The notes under the pieces were generated by a model. It was given only the letters and a program-made list of their open reading frames with translations. It was not told where the DNA came from and did no database searches. This document shows positions 7,774-15,457 of a stretch of DNA of 24,773 nucleotides, in pieces. The stretch comes from JAFDCJ01 sp049669725 (lineage in GTDB: Bacteria; Desulfobacterota; Desulfobacteria; Desulfobacterales; JAFDCJ01), in contig JBATKU010000333.1 in NCBI GenBank assembly GCA_049669725.1, positions 1 through 24,773 on the forward strand, in the 5' to 3' direction. The translations under genes and the position numbers were made by a program. The first letter of the stretch is position 1. The number at the start of each line of letters is the position of its first letter.

Positions 7774-8820
7774 ATGAGAGTTCTGGTTACAGGATCGCTG
7801 GGCTACATCGGCACGATACTGGCTCCCATGCTGCAGCAAAGAGATCACGATGTCGTCGGTGTGGACACCGACCTCTATCAAAAGTGCACCTTTGCCGGTC
7901 AATTGCCGGATATAAAAACCATTCCTGCCGATGTTCGCGATCTGCACCCTGACGATCTGGTGGGTTATGATGCCGTCATCCACCTGGCCGGATTGTCCAA
8001 CGATCCTCTGGGCAATTATCGACCGGAGCTGACAGATGAAATCAATGGCGCCGCCTCCATCCGGCTGGCAGAAATGGCCAAAACGGCCGGGGTCAAGCGT
8101 TTTTTGTTTGCGTCATCGTGCAGCAACTACGGTGCCGCCGGTGATCAGTTTTTGACAGAAACAGCGGACTTCAATCCGGTAACCCCCTACGGGGTGTCCA
8201 AAGTAAAAGTTGAAGCCGGTTTGACCAAAATGGCTGACCAAAACTTCAGCCCCACATATATAAGAGCTTCCACGGCCTACGGACTGTCGCCGCGGTTGCG
8301 CTTTGATCTGGTCACCAACAATCTCACGGCCTGGGCCTTTACCACCGGTCGGGTCTATCTGAAAAGCGACGGTTCACCATGGCGCCCGATTGTGCACGTG
8401 GAAGACATATCCAGAGCATACATCGCCGCCCTGGAGGCTCCCAGAGACTTGATTCATGATGAAGCCTTCAATGTCGGCACGACGACCGAAAACTACCAGG
8501 TGCGTGAAATTGCAGACACTGTCAAAGATGTTGTGCCCGGCTGCAAAATTGAATATGCCCCTGATGCCGGACCGGATAAGCGCTGCTACCGGGTGGACTG
8601 CAATAAGATTGCCCGGATTCTAAAAGACTTCAAACCTCAGTGGACGGCGCGGCGCGGTATCGAACAACTTTACGAGGCCTATAAGAAAACCGGACTGACC
8701 CTGGAAGAATTCGAAGGGCCGCAATACAAAAGAATAGCCCACGTAAAAAAACTCGTTGATGACGGGCGCCTGGATCGAGATCTTCGCTGGACCGATCGGG
8801 GAAAAATTAGAATGGGCTAA
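7774..8820 (+). CDS. Extended-SDR NAD-dependent sugar epimerase/dehydratase
   Basis: A 348-residue extended short-chain dehydrogenase/reductase. The Rossmann motif is GSLGYIG at residues 7-13, the Asp after the second strand is in GVDTD, and the active site YxxxK is Y139-GVS-K143 with Ser near FASSCSNYG. HVEDISRAYIAALEAP is the usual C-terminal substrate-side segment. The substrate is probably the CDP-hexose made by the preceding rfbF product; epimerase, reductase or dehydratase activity cannot be told apart by sequence reading alone. It lacks the TGHTGFKG start typical of CDP-glucose 4,6-dehydratase (RfbG). Two adjacent ATGs exist (7771 and 7774), the first overlapping the rfbF stop; MRVLVTG at 7774 fits the family. 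Repeat DNA follows its stop. Confidence 0.88.
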   Translation: MRVLVTGSLGYIGTILAPMLQQRDHDVVGVDTDLYQKCTFAGQLPDIKTIPADVRDLHPDDLVGYDAVIHLAGLSNDPLGNYRPELTDEINGAASIRLAEMAKTAGVKRFLFASSCSNYGAAGDQFLTETADFNPVTPYGVSKVKVEAGLTKMADQNFSPTYIRASTAYGLSPRLRFDLVTNNLTAWAFTTGRVYLKSDGSPWRPIVHVEDISRAYIAALEAPRDLIHDEAFNVGTTTENYQVREIADTVKDVVPGCKIEYAPDAGPDKRCYRVDCNKIARILKDFKPQWTARRGIEQLYEAYKKTGLTLEEFEGPQYKRIAHVKKLVDDGRLDRDLRWTDRGKIRMG

Positions 8821-9215
8821 CCGCCCTTTCACTACGCTCATTAGGCGCAGAGAGCGCAGAGATGTATATTTTTTTTGCTTTCCGCTGAGACGCCGGAAAG
8901 CAAAAAGCAGCATCGCTTTTGGGTGCTTTGGCAAATCCACATCCATCTCTATCGCACAAAATTCCAGCACTCGAGTAAAGATCCAGGTTTTCGATTTTGA
9001 ATATATAATTGTTATTGCTAAGAGGGCTTCCCGCCGGAGGCGGTTAAGTTTTATATTTTCCGGCGTCTCAGCGGAAAATATAAAGAAACCTTATCTTTGC
9101 GACCCTTGCGCCTCTGCGGTGAACATAAGTTTACAATAGAACTCCTATAGCGATAATAAGTAAATGACCTATTACTATTACAGCAATCTATTTTTTGTTT
9201 CTCGAAGGACCTCTT
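8821..9215. repeat. Dispersed hairpin repeats, copies 2 and 3 in opposite orientation
   Basis: This gene-free stretch holds two hairpins. Copy 2 at 8872-8906 has left arm TTTTTGCTTTCCG, loop CTGAGACGC and a perfectly complementary right arm. Copy 3 at 9050-9084 has left arm TTTATATTTTCCG, loop GCGTCTCAG (the reverse complement of the other loop) and a perfect right arm. GCGCAGAGAGCGCAGAG precedes copy 2, and CTTTGCG...GCGCCTCTGCGGTGAAC follows copy 3, which are the same flanks inverted. About 140 bp between them shows no gene. The region separates the SDR gene from the methyltransferase gene. Confidence 0.8.
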
Positions 9216-10445
9216 ATGCCAGTAGAAGATGTCAGATGCCGATCCTGCGCAAAAAGCGGGCTGGAAGTATTTCTGGATCTGGGCGTCAGCCCGTTGGCCG
9301 ACCGCTTTCCGTCCCGGGAACAGTTGCTGTCACCGGAACCGAAATATCCCCTCCAGGTCGCCTTCTGCCCCGCTTGCAGCCTGGTGCAGATTCTGAAAAC
9401 GGTGGATCCGGAAGAACTATTTCGTGACAATTATCCCTATTATTCTTCAGTTATACCGGCCTTGCTGGAGCATACCCGTGAAAACGTAACGGAATTAATC
9501 CGCACCCGTGATCTGAACTCAAAAAGTTTTGTAATCGAACTGGCCAGCAACGACGGGTATTTATTAAAAAACTATGCTGATCGCCACATCCCTTGCCTGG
9601 GTATCGATCCGGCCCAAGGGCCGGCAAAGGCCGCCGTGGCCGCCGGGGTGCCGACCCTGTGCGAATTTTTTACGGTCGGCCTGGCAGAAAAACTGCGTGG
9701 CGAGGGCAAAACCGCAGATATCATTCATGCCAATAATGTGCTGGCCCATGTGGCGGACACCAACGCTTTCGTCAAAGCCATGGCCGTTTTGTTAAAAGAT
9801 AATGGCACCGCGGTGATAGAATTCCCCTATGTAAAAGATCTGATCGACCATATTGAGTTCGATACCATCTATCACGAACATCTGTGCTATTTCTCGGTGA
9901 CGGCGGTGGATCGACTTCTGAGACGCCATGGCCTTTACCTCAATGATGTCAGGCAGTTGTCGATTCATGGAGGATCCCTGAGGCTTTATGCCCAAAAACA
10001 TGAAAACGTCGGGCCGGCGGTCAAAGCCTTACTGGAAAACGAACAAAATGCAGGGGTGGACAGGCTTTCATATTACCGGAATTTTGCCCGGCGCGTCGAA
10101 GCCCTTAAGGATGCGCTGCAAAATTTGCTGAAGGCCGCCAAATCCGAAGGGAAAAAAATCGCCGCCTACGGGGCAGCTGCCAAGGGGACGACAATGATTA
10201 ATTATGTCGGGATCGGCAATGACCTGGTTGACTTCGTGGCAGACAGAAATACGCATAAACATGGTCTGCACATGCCCGGAAAGCATATTCCGATTTTCGG
10301 CCCGCAAAAAATTCTGGATGAAATGCCGGATCTGGTCCTGCTGCTGGCCTGGAATTTTGCGGAGGAAATCCTGCAGCAGCAAGAAGAGTACCGGCACCGG
10401 GGCGGACGCTTTATTATACCGGTTCCTGAACCGAAAATTGTGTGA
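9216..10445 (+). CDS. SAM-dependent sugar C-methyltransferase (zinc-binding N-domain, Methyltransf_13/14 architecture)
   Basis: A 409-residue enzyme of the NDP-hexose C-methyltransferase type (TylCIII/NovU-like). The N-terminal domain has CRSC and CPAC pairs that should bind zinc. The SAM-binding region is VIELASNDGYLLKNY at about residue 105. The family hallmarks follow: ANNVLAHV, then YHEHLCYFS and the HGGSLR motif. The C-terminal domain carries AAYGAAAKGTTMINY, typical of the Methyltransf_14 fold. Relatives methylate carbon 3 or 5 of 4-keto sugar nucleotides, giving branched sugars. GAAGGA at 9204-9209 sits 6 nt before the ATG at 9216; an earlier in-frame alternative start at 9195 lacks this. 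With rfbF and the SDR upstream, a C-methylated CDP-sugar is the likely product (inference). Confidence 0.9.
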   Translation: MPVEDVRCRSCAKSGLEVFLDLGVSPLADRFPSREQLLSPEPKYPLQVAFCPACSLVQILKTVDPEELFRDNYPYYSSVIPALLEHTRENVTELIRTRDLNSKSFVIELASNDGYLLKNYADRHIPCLGIDPAQGPAKAAVAAGVPTLCEFFTVGLAEKLRGEGKTADIIHANNVLAHVADTNAFVKAMAVLLKDNGTAVIEFPYVKDLIDHIEFDTIYHEHLCYFSVTAVDRLLRRHGLYLNDVRQLSIHGGSLRLYAQKHENVGPAVKALLENEQNAGVDRLSYYRNFARRVEALKDALQNLLKAAKSEGKKIAAYGAAAKGTTMINYVGIGNDLVDFVADRNTHKHGLHMPGKHIPIFGPQKILDEMPDLVLLLAWNFAEEILQQQEEYRHRGGRFIIPVPEPKIV

Positions 10446-10629
10446 TATTAACCATGATAAGCCGGAACAATAAGCATGACAAATTAATCACGAAAACACG
10501 AAATCTGGAAGACCCGAAATTTTCTTTTTCGTGTTTTCGTACTTTCGTGCTTTCGTGATAAAAAGTTAGACCATACCAAGAAAAGACCACCAAATTAAAA
10601 TATTAGTTGCCTTATGATAAGAGATTAAA
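10446..10629. repeat. Inverted repeat of CACGAAA-type units
   Basis: Left arm 10487-10503 (ATCACGAAAACACGAAA) and right arm 10543-10559 (TTTCGTGCTTTCGTGAT) are complementary at 16 of 17 positions. TTTTCGTGTTTTCGTA units fill part of the loop. This is a non-coding hairpin between two methyltransferase genes, with no T-run that would make it a clear terminator. The rest of the gap shows nothing recognisable. Confidence 0.7.
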
Positions 10630-11859
10630 GTGGAATCTGACCATAATAAATCCTCAAAGAACCTGAATTGCCCAAGCTGCAGCGAACAGGATATTCGCAT
10701 TTTTCACGAAATAAGAAACGTCCCGGTCAACAGCGTTATGAACTGCTACACCCGCGAGCAGGCCCTGTCCTTTCCCCGGGGAGATATCATCCTGGGGCTC
10801 TGCGAACAGTGTGGCTTCATCTACAATACCGCATTTGACCGGGGCCGTGTCAGATATTCATCCGAGTGTGAAGAATCCCAGGGATATTCGCCGACCTTTA
10901 ATGCCTTTGCCGAAAAGCTGGCCCGGGACCTGGTTGACAAGTACGGATTATATAAAAAAAGAATCATTGAAATCGGCTGCGGCAAGGGTCAGTTTCTGAA
11001 ACTGATCTGTGCCTTCGGCCAGAATTCCGGAGTCGGTTTTGATCCGGCCTATATCCCGGGCAGAGGAGAAATTGACCATTCGGCCGCAAAAATCGAGTTT
11101 GTTAAAGATTACTATTCTGAAAAATATGCCGACTATCAGGGAGACTTCATCTGCTGTCGCATGACCCTTGAGCATATTCCCGATGCCGCCGTGATGGTCG
11201 AAACCGTGCGGCGCTCCATCGGTGGGCGCCCGGACACCATTGTATTTTTTCAGGTTCCGGATGTCACGCGAATCATGCAGGATTGTGCTTTAGAGGACAT
11301 TTATTATGAGCATTGCTCGTATTTCAGCCCGGGCTCTCTGGCAAGGTTGTTTCGGCGATCCGGATTCGATGTCATTGATCTGCAACGCGAATACGAAAAT
11401 CAGTATATCTGCCTGGAAGCCAAACCGGCTGACCGGCCGCAGGTGATCGAGCATCCGCTGTATGAAAATCTTGCCGCCCTAGCCGATCTGGTGACCGGCT
11501 TTGAAACAACGTATCCCTCGATCCTGAACCGCTGGCAAACCAGGATCGAACAGTTTGAGCAGCAATCCCAGAAAGTGGTGATCTGGGGAAGCGGATCAAA
11601 GGGGGTCGCGTTTTTAAATGCAATTGGAGGGTCAGCGGCGATTGATTATGTCGTCGATATCCACCCTTTCCGCCAGCAGACATTTATGGCCGGCACCGGT
11701 CAGCAAATTGTGGCCCCGCTATTTTTAAAAGACTACCGGCCGGATATTGTCATTATTATGAATACCATATATCGGGAAGAAATCCGCCAGGAGCTTAACC
11801 ACCTGGGCCTTGAGCCGGTTTTGATGACCCTGGATCAGCGAGACGGGATTGACAGTTAA
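10630..11859 (+). CDS. Class I SAM methyltransferase, zinc-finger type, first of a tandem pair
   Basis: A 409-residue protein with the same overall plan as the C-methyltransferase upstream: an N-terminal CPSC...CEQCG zinc site, a Rossmann SAM site IIEIGCGKGQFL at about residue 118, LEHI after the acidic strand, YYEHCSYFS matching the YHEH motif of the sugar C-methyltransferases, and a C-terminal GSGSKGVAFLNAI segment. It starts with GTG: TAA stops lie just upstream in frame and the next ATG would delete the zinc site. The following gene starts directly at its last base and is clearly homologous. Role: probably methyl transfer to a sugar nucleotide or to another carbon acceptor in polysaccharide synthesis. 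The exact substrate is unknown. Confidence 0.85.
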   Translation: MESDHNKSSKNLNCPSCSEQDIRIFHEIRNVPVNSVMNCYTREQALSFPRGDIILGLCEQCGFIYNTAFDRGRVRYSSECEESQGYSPTFNAFAEKLARDLVDKYGLYKKRIIEIGCGKGQFLKLICAFGQNSGVGFDPAYIPGRGEIDHSAAKIEFVKDYYSEKYADYQGDFICCRMTLEHIPDAAVMVETVRRSIGGRPDTIVFFQVPDVTRIMQDCALEDIYYEHCSYFSPGSLARLFRRSGFDVIDLQREYENQYICLEAKPADRPQVIEHPLYENLAALADLVTGFETTYPSILNRWQTRIEQFEQQSQKVVIWGSGSKGVAFLNAIGGSAAIDYVVDIHPFRQQTFMAGTGQQIVAPLFLKDYRPDIVIIMNTIYREEIRQELNHLGLEPVLMTLDQRDGIDS

Positions 11860-13086
11860 ATGATGCAGTCGCCGCACCATAGTTCCCATCACCCCCCCTG
11901 CCCGGTTTGCAATTCAACCGTATCCACGAAGTTAATCCAAATTCAGGAGGTCCCGGTTTTTTGCAATATGCTCTGGGACCGCCGGGAAAAAGCACTTAAG
12001 GCCGCCAGGGGCGATATTGACCTGGTTTTCTGTCACACCTGCGCCCACGTTTACAACGCAGCCTTTGACGCGAGCCGAATGCAGTACAACCCCCAATACG
12101 AAACCGCCCTGGATTATTCGCCGACTTTTCAAAAGTATACCCGCAAATTGGCCCAAAGACTTGCGAGCACCTATCAGCTTCAAGGCAAAAAAATCATCGA
12201 GGTCGGCTGCGGCAAGGGTGAGTTTCTGCGGCTTCTGGCTGACATCGGGCAAAACCGCTGCCTGGGGTTTGATCCCAGTTATAATTCCCGGCAAGCAGAT
12301 ACAGAAACTCTAAACAGCCCGATTTCAATTATTCAGGATTACTATTCAGAGCAGTATGCGGATCACCGGGCCGACTTTGTTGTTTGCCGCCAGGTTCTGG
12401 AGCATATCAGGGAACCGGCACCCTTTCTGAAAATGATCCATAGCGGCGCCCTTGGCCATGACGATGCGGTTATTTTCGTCGAAGTGCCGAATGCGATGTT
12501 CACTCTCAGACAGTTGGGTATCTGGGATCTGATTTATGAGCACTGCAGCTATTTCACAGCTCTGTCTTTGAAACGGCTGTTTGTGGAGACCGGCTTAAAC
12601 CCCATAAACATAGAAGAGACATACGGAGGCCAGTATCTTTGCATTGAAGCCAGGCCCCCTGCCCAGAACCGCAAGCAAGATCATATTTCTTTGGATTTAT
12701 CGTTCACGGAGGTGGAGAATGATGTGCAAAATTTCGCCGAGAATTATCGTCAAACTATTTCAGAGTGGCGTAAAAATCTCGCAGAAATTAAACAATCAGG
12801 CGCCCGACCGGTAGTTTGGGGTGCCGGCTCCAAAGGCATTACCTTCATGAATGTATTGCCGGGCGCCGCGGCAATTGATTGCGTTATCGACATTAATCCG
12901 CACAAGCAGGGACTATACGTTCCCGGCACCGGCCAGCAGGTAGTATCTCCGGAGAGGTTACCTGAAATACGCCCCGATGTGATCATCGTCATGAATCCCT
13001 TATACCTGGACGAAATCGACCAGATGATCACCGATCTAAATCTTCGAAAAGACAGGGATGTACGCCTGATGCCAGTCAATTTATAG
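11860..13086 (+). CDS. Class I SAM methyltransferase, zinc-finger type, second of the tandem pair
   Basis: A 408-residue paralogue of the preceding gene, starting on the nucleotide after its stop. Shared features in the same order are CPVC...CHTCAHVYNAAFD, IIEVGCGKGEFLRLL, DYYSEQYAD, VCRQVLEHI, IYEHCSYFTALSLKRLF, QYLCIEARP, and GAGSKGITFMNVLPGAAAID with PGTGQQVVSP near the end. The pair is alike along the full length but clearly diverged, so this is an old duplication with both copies kept intact, suggesting different substrates or a heterodimer (inference). It is the last gene of the plus-strand sugar module; repeat DNA follows its TAG. Confidence 0.85.
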   Translation: MMQSPHHSSHHPPCPVCNSTVSTKLIQIQEVPVFCNMLWDRREKALKAARGDIDLVFCHTCAHVYNAAFDASRMQYNPQYETALDYSPTFQKYTRKLAQRLASTYQLQGKKIIEVGCGKGEFLRLLADIGQNRCLGFDPSYNSRQADTETLNSPISIIQDYYSEQYADHRADFVVCRQVLEHIREPAPFLKMIHSGALGHDDAVIFVEVPNAMFTLRQLGIWDLIYEHCSYFTALSLKRLFVETGLNPINIEETYGGQYLCIEARPPAQNRKQDHISLDLSFTEVENDVQNFAENYRQTISEWRKNLAEIKQSGARPVVWGAGSKGITFMNVLPGAAAIDCVIDINPHKQGLYVPGTGQQVVSPERLPEIRPDVIIVMNPLYLDEIDQMITDLNLRKDRDVRLMPVNL

Positions 13087-13202
13087 CTCATAGCCTACGG
13101 CTCATAGTTCATAGTAAAAAGGATTCTCAACCCTACCGACTATCAGCTATGAGCTTATACGTTTATATGTATGTAAGCATCCTTTTTGGGGGTAAAACAC
13201 TT

Positions 13203-13490
13203 GAAGCTATCTCAAAAATGGTAGGTTGCGTTCAAGGGTCTGCCTCAGGCGGATCGGTCTGGTTTAAAAGCGGAGCGTACACATCGTGGCTAAAAGCCAC
13301 TCCCACGACTAAAAAACCAATAGATCCAAGCTTTTTTGATTTTCCCGCTAAAGATAGTGGGAGCGGCTTTTAGCCGCGATTTCCTTTTTACCAAATCGGA
13401 TGCACCTTTGAAAACTAAAATAGATGCTGAATCAGGCTTCGCGTGGCAACGCAGCCATTGGACGCAAGATGCAATTTTTGAGATAGCTTC
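13203..13490. repeat. Imperfect long inverted repeat (MITE-like) with 33-bp outer arms
   Basis: The outer left arm at 13203-13235 begins GAAGCTATCTCAAAAAT. The reverse complement of 13458-13490 begins with the same 17 bases, and the 33-nt arms agree at about 27 positions. Between them lies the REPIN-like pair (13283-13380). The right arm ends at the stop codon of the Tam41-like gene (13490-13492). No transposase is inside. The structure is seen; mobility is inferred. Just before it, 13085-13094 and 13146-13155 form a perfect 10-bp inverted repeat (AGCTCATAGC). Confidence 0.65.
13283..13380. repeat. REPIN-like pair of inverted REP palindromes
   Basis: The left unit at 13283-13306 (ATCGTGGCTAAAAGCCACTC plus CCAC) and the right unit at 13357-13380 (GTGGGAGCGGCTTTTAGCCG plus CGAT) are reverse complements apart from two mismatches. 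Each unit has its own hairpin: TGGCT-AAA-AGCCA on the left and GCGGCT-TTT-AGCCGC on the right (13363-13377). GTGGGAG plus a short GC palindrome is the form of REP elements mobilised by RAYT-type TnpA in other Proteobacteria. A 50-nt spacer separates the units. Confidence 0.7.
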
Positions 13491-14449
13491 TATCGGAATC
13501 CACCCCGGCGATACAGCCGCCACGACAACACCCACATGGCCAGTAACGGATGGCGCCTTAAACGGGGCTCTATATCCACGGTGACGCCGGAATGCCGCTT
13601 AATCTTCCACAGGATATAATCTACACCACCCTCAAATGTTGTCATGGCTTTGACAAGCCTTAAGACAGAAAGCAGTTTGCCCTGCCAGGATCGTAAACCC
13701 CATGTAATACGGCTGACCCATCTCACGCCTTCGGGAATACAGGCCCGGTATTGGGCGGGATCAGTGCCGGCAATGGCGGCAACCGGATAAGAAACCGTAT
13801 CCATGGATAGATGGGTGACTTCTTCGTAGTATTGCGGTGCCGCATCAAAAAGGCGGGCGCGCTTTTCCGGCCGCTCGGATCTCAGCTCGGCCCGATATGA
13901 GAGTTCAAGCCCCCGGCCCCACAGCTGTCGAGCTGTAAATTCGGTGGATATCCGCGGCAGCACCCGATGGGCAAAGGTTAACACGGACCGGGCAAAGCCC
14001 TTCAGCACCAACCTCGCCACTTCCTCATTACGGGCGTAGAGTATGCCGGTCGGTTGAGAAAACCGTCCCCAGAGATAGGAATGAAACCATCTTTTGGAAG
14101 TCCCCTTTTGAAAATCGGCCAGGGATAAGACCGCGTATTTGGTACGCACAGTTTGCCCTTCGAACTCGCGTTCCAGGTAGAAGACATTTGGGGGCAGCAG
14201 GGCATTTAGTAACGCCGGCACAAGACCTGAACCTGAATACGCCTTGCGGTAGCTGTCCACCAGCAGATACAAATCGACCAGCCCATCAAGGTCATCGCCT
14301 GTGCGCAGGCAGGAGCCGTAAAATAAAATTCCCTGGGCAGCCTGGCCATGGCGCGCCATAATTTCATCAATCAAAACCTGCACGGCCGGCGAAGCTTTCC
14401 GAAACGCATGGCGCTCGATGACGCTGATTAGCTCAGAAGGTATTTCCAT
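13490..14449 (-). CDS. Tam41-like phosphatidate (lipid-phosphate) cytidylyltransferase
   Basis: A 319-residue protein with a nucleotidyltransferase core, ILFYGSCLRTGDDLDGLVDLYLLVD (residues 41-65), in which GS and two Asp residues are placed as in polymerase-beta-like folds. PPNVFYLE, KYAVLSLADFQ (about 104) and YLWGRFSQPTGIL (about 125-137) follow in the same order as the conserved blocks of mitochondrial Tam41 (YGS...LDF.F.VD, GxGVYYN, KYGVIS, YIAGRLQKP). Tam41 makes CDP-diacylglycerol from phosphatidic acid and CTP. The gene follows the lipid kinase by 2 nt and is third in a tight operon with a CDP-alcohol phosphatidyltransferase, which fits the middle step of phospholipid synthesis. The lipid could be a diacylglycerol or a ceramide phosphate. 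The assignment rests on motif order recalled from the family, not on an alignment. Confidence 0.65.
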   Translation of the reverse strand: MEIPSELISVIERHAFRKASPAVQVLIDEIMARHGQAAQGILFYGSCLRTGDDLDGLVDLYLLVDSYRKAYSGSGLVPALLNALLPPNVFYLEREFEGQTVRTKYAVLSLADFQKGTSKRWFHSYLWGRFSQPTGILYARNEEVARLVLKGFARSVLTFAHRVLPRISTEFTARQLWGRGLELSYRAELRSERPEKRARLFDAAPQYYEEVTHLSMDTVSYPVAAIAGTDPAQYRACIPEGVRWVSRITWGLRSWQGKLLSVLRLVKAMTTFEGGVDYILWKIKRHSGVTVDIEPRLRRHPLLAMWVLSWRLYRRGGFR

Positions 14450-14451
14450 GA

Positions 14452-15450
14452 CTACAACCGTAAAAAAGAGGCTGTGGCGTCGGATTGCACCACGGTTGGC
14501 TCCCGGCGATTTTCCGGGGTGTAGAGCTGTCCGTCAAGGGTAAAGCCGCTGTCAAGATTAAGGCTGATTTTGCCGGCATTATGGCTGAAGTAACCGTTTT
14601 CCGCACTGGCGTGGCGGCTTTTTCGGCCCCGCAGGATAAACGGCAGCGTCTGCAGCAGATGACGGGGCCGCGTGCGAAGCGCCGTATAATGCAAAGCGGC
14701 CCTTTCATCACCCCAGTATGGATACAGGCCCAAAAACAACCGCTCCAAGGTACTGACCAGAAGCACCATGCAGTCTATTTGCTGTGGCGGTTTATCATCA
14801 ACGGCGACGGTAATCGGAACCGATGATATAAAATTGCTGCGCCGGAAAGATGCCGCCCATAGAAACCTTGAAATTGTTAGGCCGGGTCCAAGCTCACCCT
14901 TCAGCCCCTTGGTATTCACGTTGCGATGGAAGTATTGAATTCCCTGATAAATTCCAGCGGTCCCGAAAAACATACCATAAAGCGTATCGTGACCGGGTGC
15001 TTGCACCTGCAATACCGGACGCTGGAGGATCAACGGATCACCCACTTCGAAATCCACCCATCTAAAAATCTTTTCCAGGGCTTTGACCGGTGATCCGGAA
15101 AACCCTACGTCCCTGGCGGTCATGCTGGTGGTGCCCGACTGCAGCACAGCCAGCAGTGGAAATGTTTCAAATGGCCGGTAATGAAAAAGGGCCGTCAGTA
15201 CCGCCTGTACGGTACCGTCACCGCCATTGACAATCACCATTCCCACTCCCCGGCGGGCAAATTCCGCCAGGGCAGTTAAAACGTCCGGAGGTTTACGGAC
15301 ATCGCGTTGGAACATCCGGGGGTACTGCGCAATCGTCTTGCGTATGGCCGCCAGGCCGTTTTTGTTGCCGCCACTGTATGGATTGATCAGAACGCCGATA
15401 TGGGGCTTGCGACCGGGTTTTAAATCGTCTAATGATACGGTTTCTGTCAT
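14452..15450 (-). CDS. Diacylglycerol kinase family lipid kinase
   Basis: A 332-residue soluble or peripheral kinase of the DAGK catalytic family (DgkB/YegS/ceramide-kinase type). NPYSGG at residues 23-28 and the nucleotide-binding GGDGT at 76-80 are intact; SGTTSMTARDVG replaces the more usual GT.ND.AR block, and FTLDGQ near the C-terminus is the usual DGE/DG(E/Q) motif. It should phosphorylate a lipid hydroxyl with ATP at the inner membrane face. It starts 7 nt after the CDP-alcohol phosphatidyltransferase gene and ends 2 nt before the Tam41-like gene, so the three are surely co-transcribed. The substrate may be diacylglycerol or, given the ceramide-synthase-like gene at 21109, ceramide. 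The choice cannot be made from sequence alone. Confidence 0.88.
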   Translation of the reverse strand: MTETVSLDDLKPGRKPHIGVLINPYSGGNKNGLAAIRKTIAQYPRMFQRDVRKPPDVLTALAEFARRGVGMVIVNGGDGTVQAVLTALFHYRPFETFPLLAVLQSGTTSMTARDVGFSGSPVKALEKIFRWVDFEVGDPLILQRPVLQVQAPGHDTLYGMFFGTAGIYQGIQYFHRNVNTKGLKGELGPGLTISRFLWAASFRRSNFISSVPITVAVDDKPPQQIDCMVLLVSTLERLFLGLYPYWGDERAALHYTALRTRPRHLLQTLPFILRGRKSRHASAENGYFSHNAGKISLNLDSGFTLDGQLYTPENRREPTVVQSDATASFLRL

Positions 15451-15457
15451 ATTTTAA

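Noticed and set aside
13149..13535. Small open frames on both strands in the repeat region (13149-13373, 13290-13535, 13336-13584)
   Set aside because: They are built from the REPIN-like and outer inverted repeats, and their translations have no protein character.
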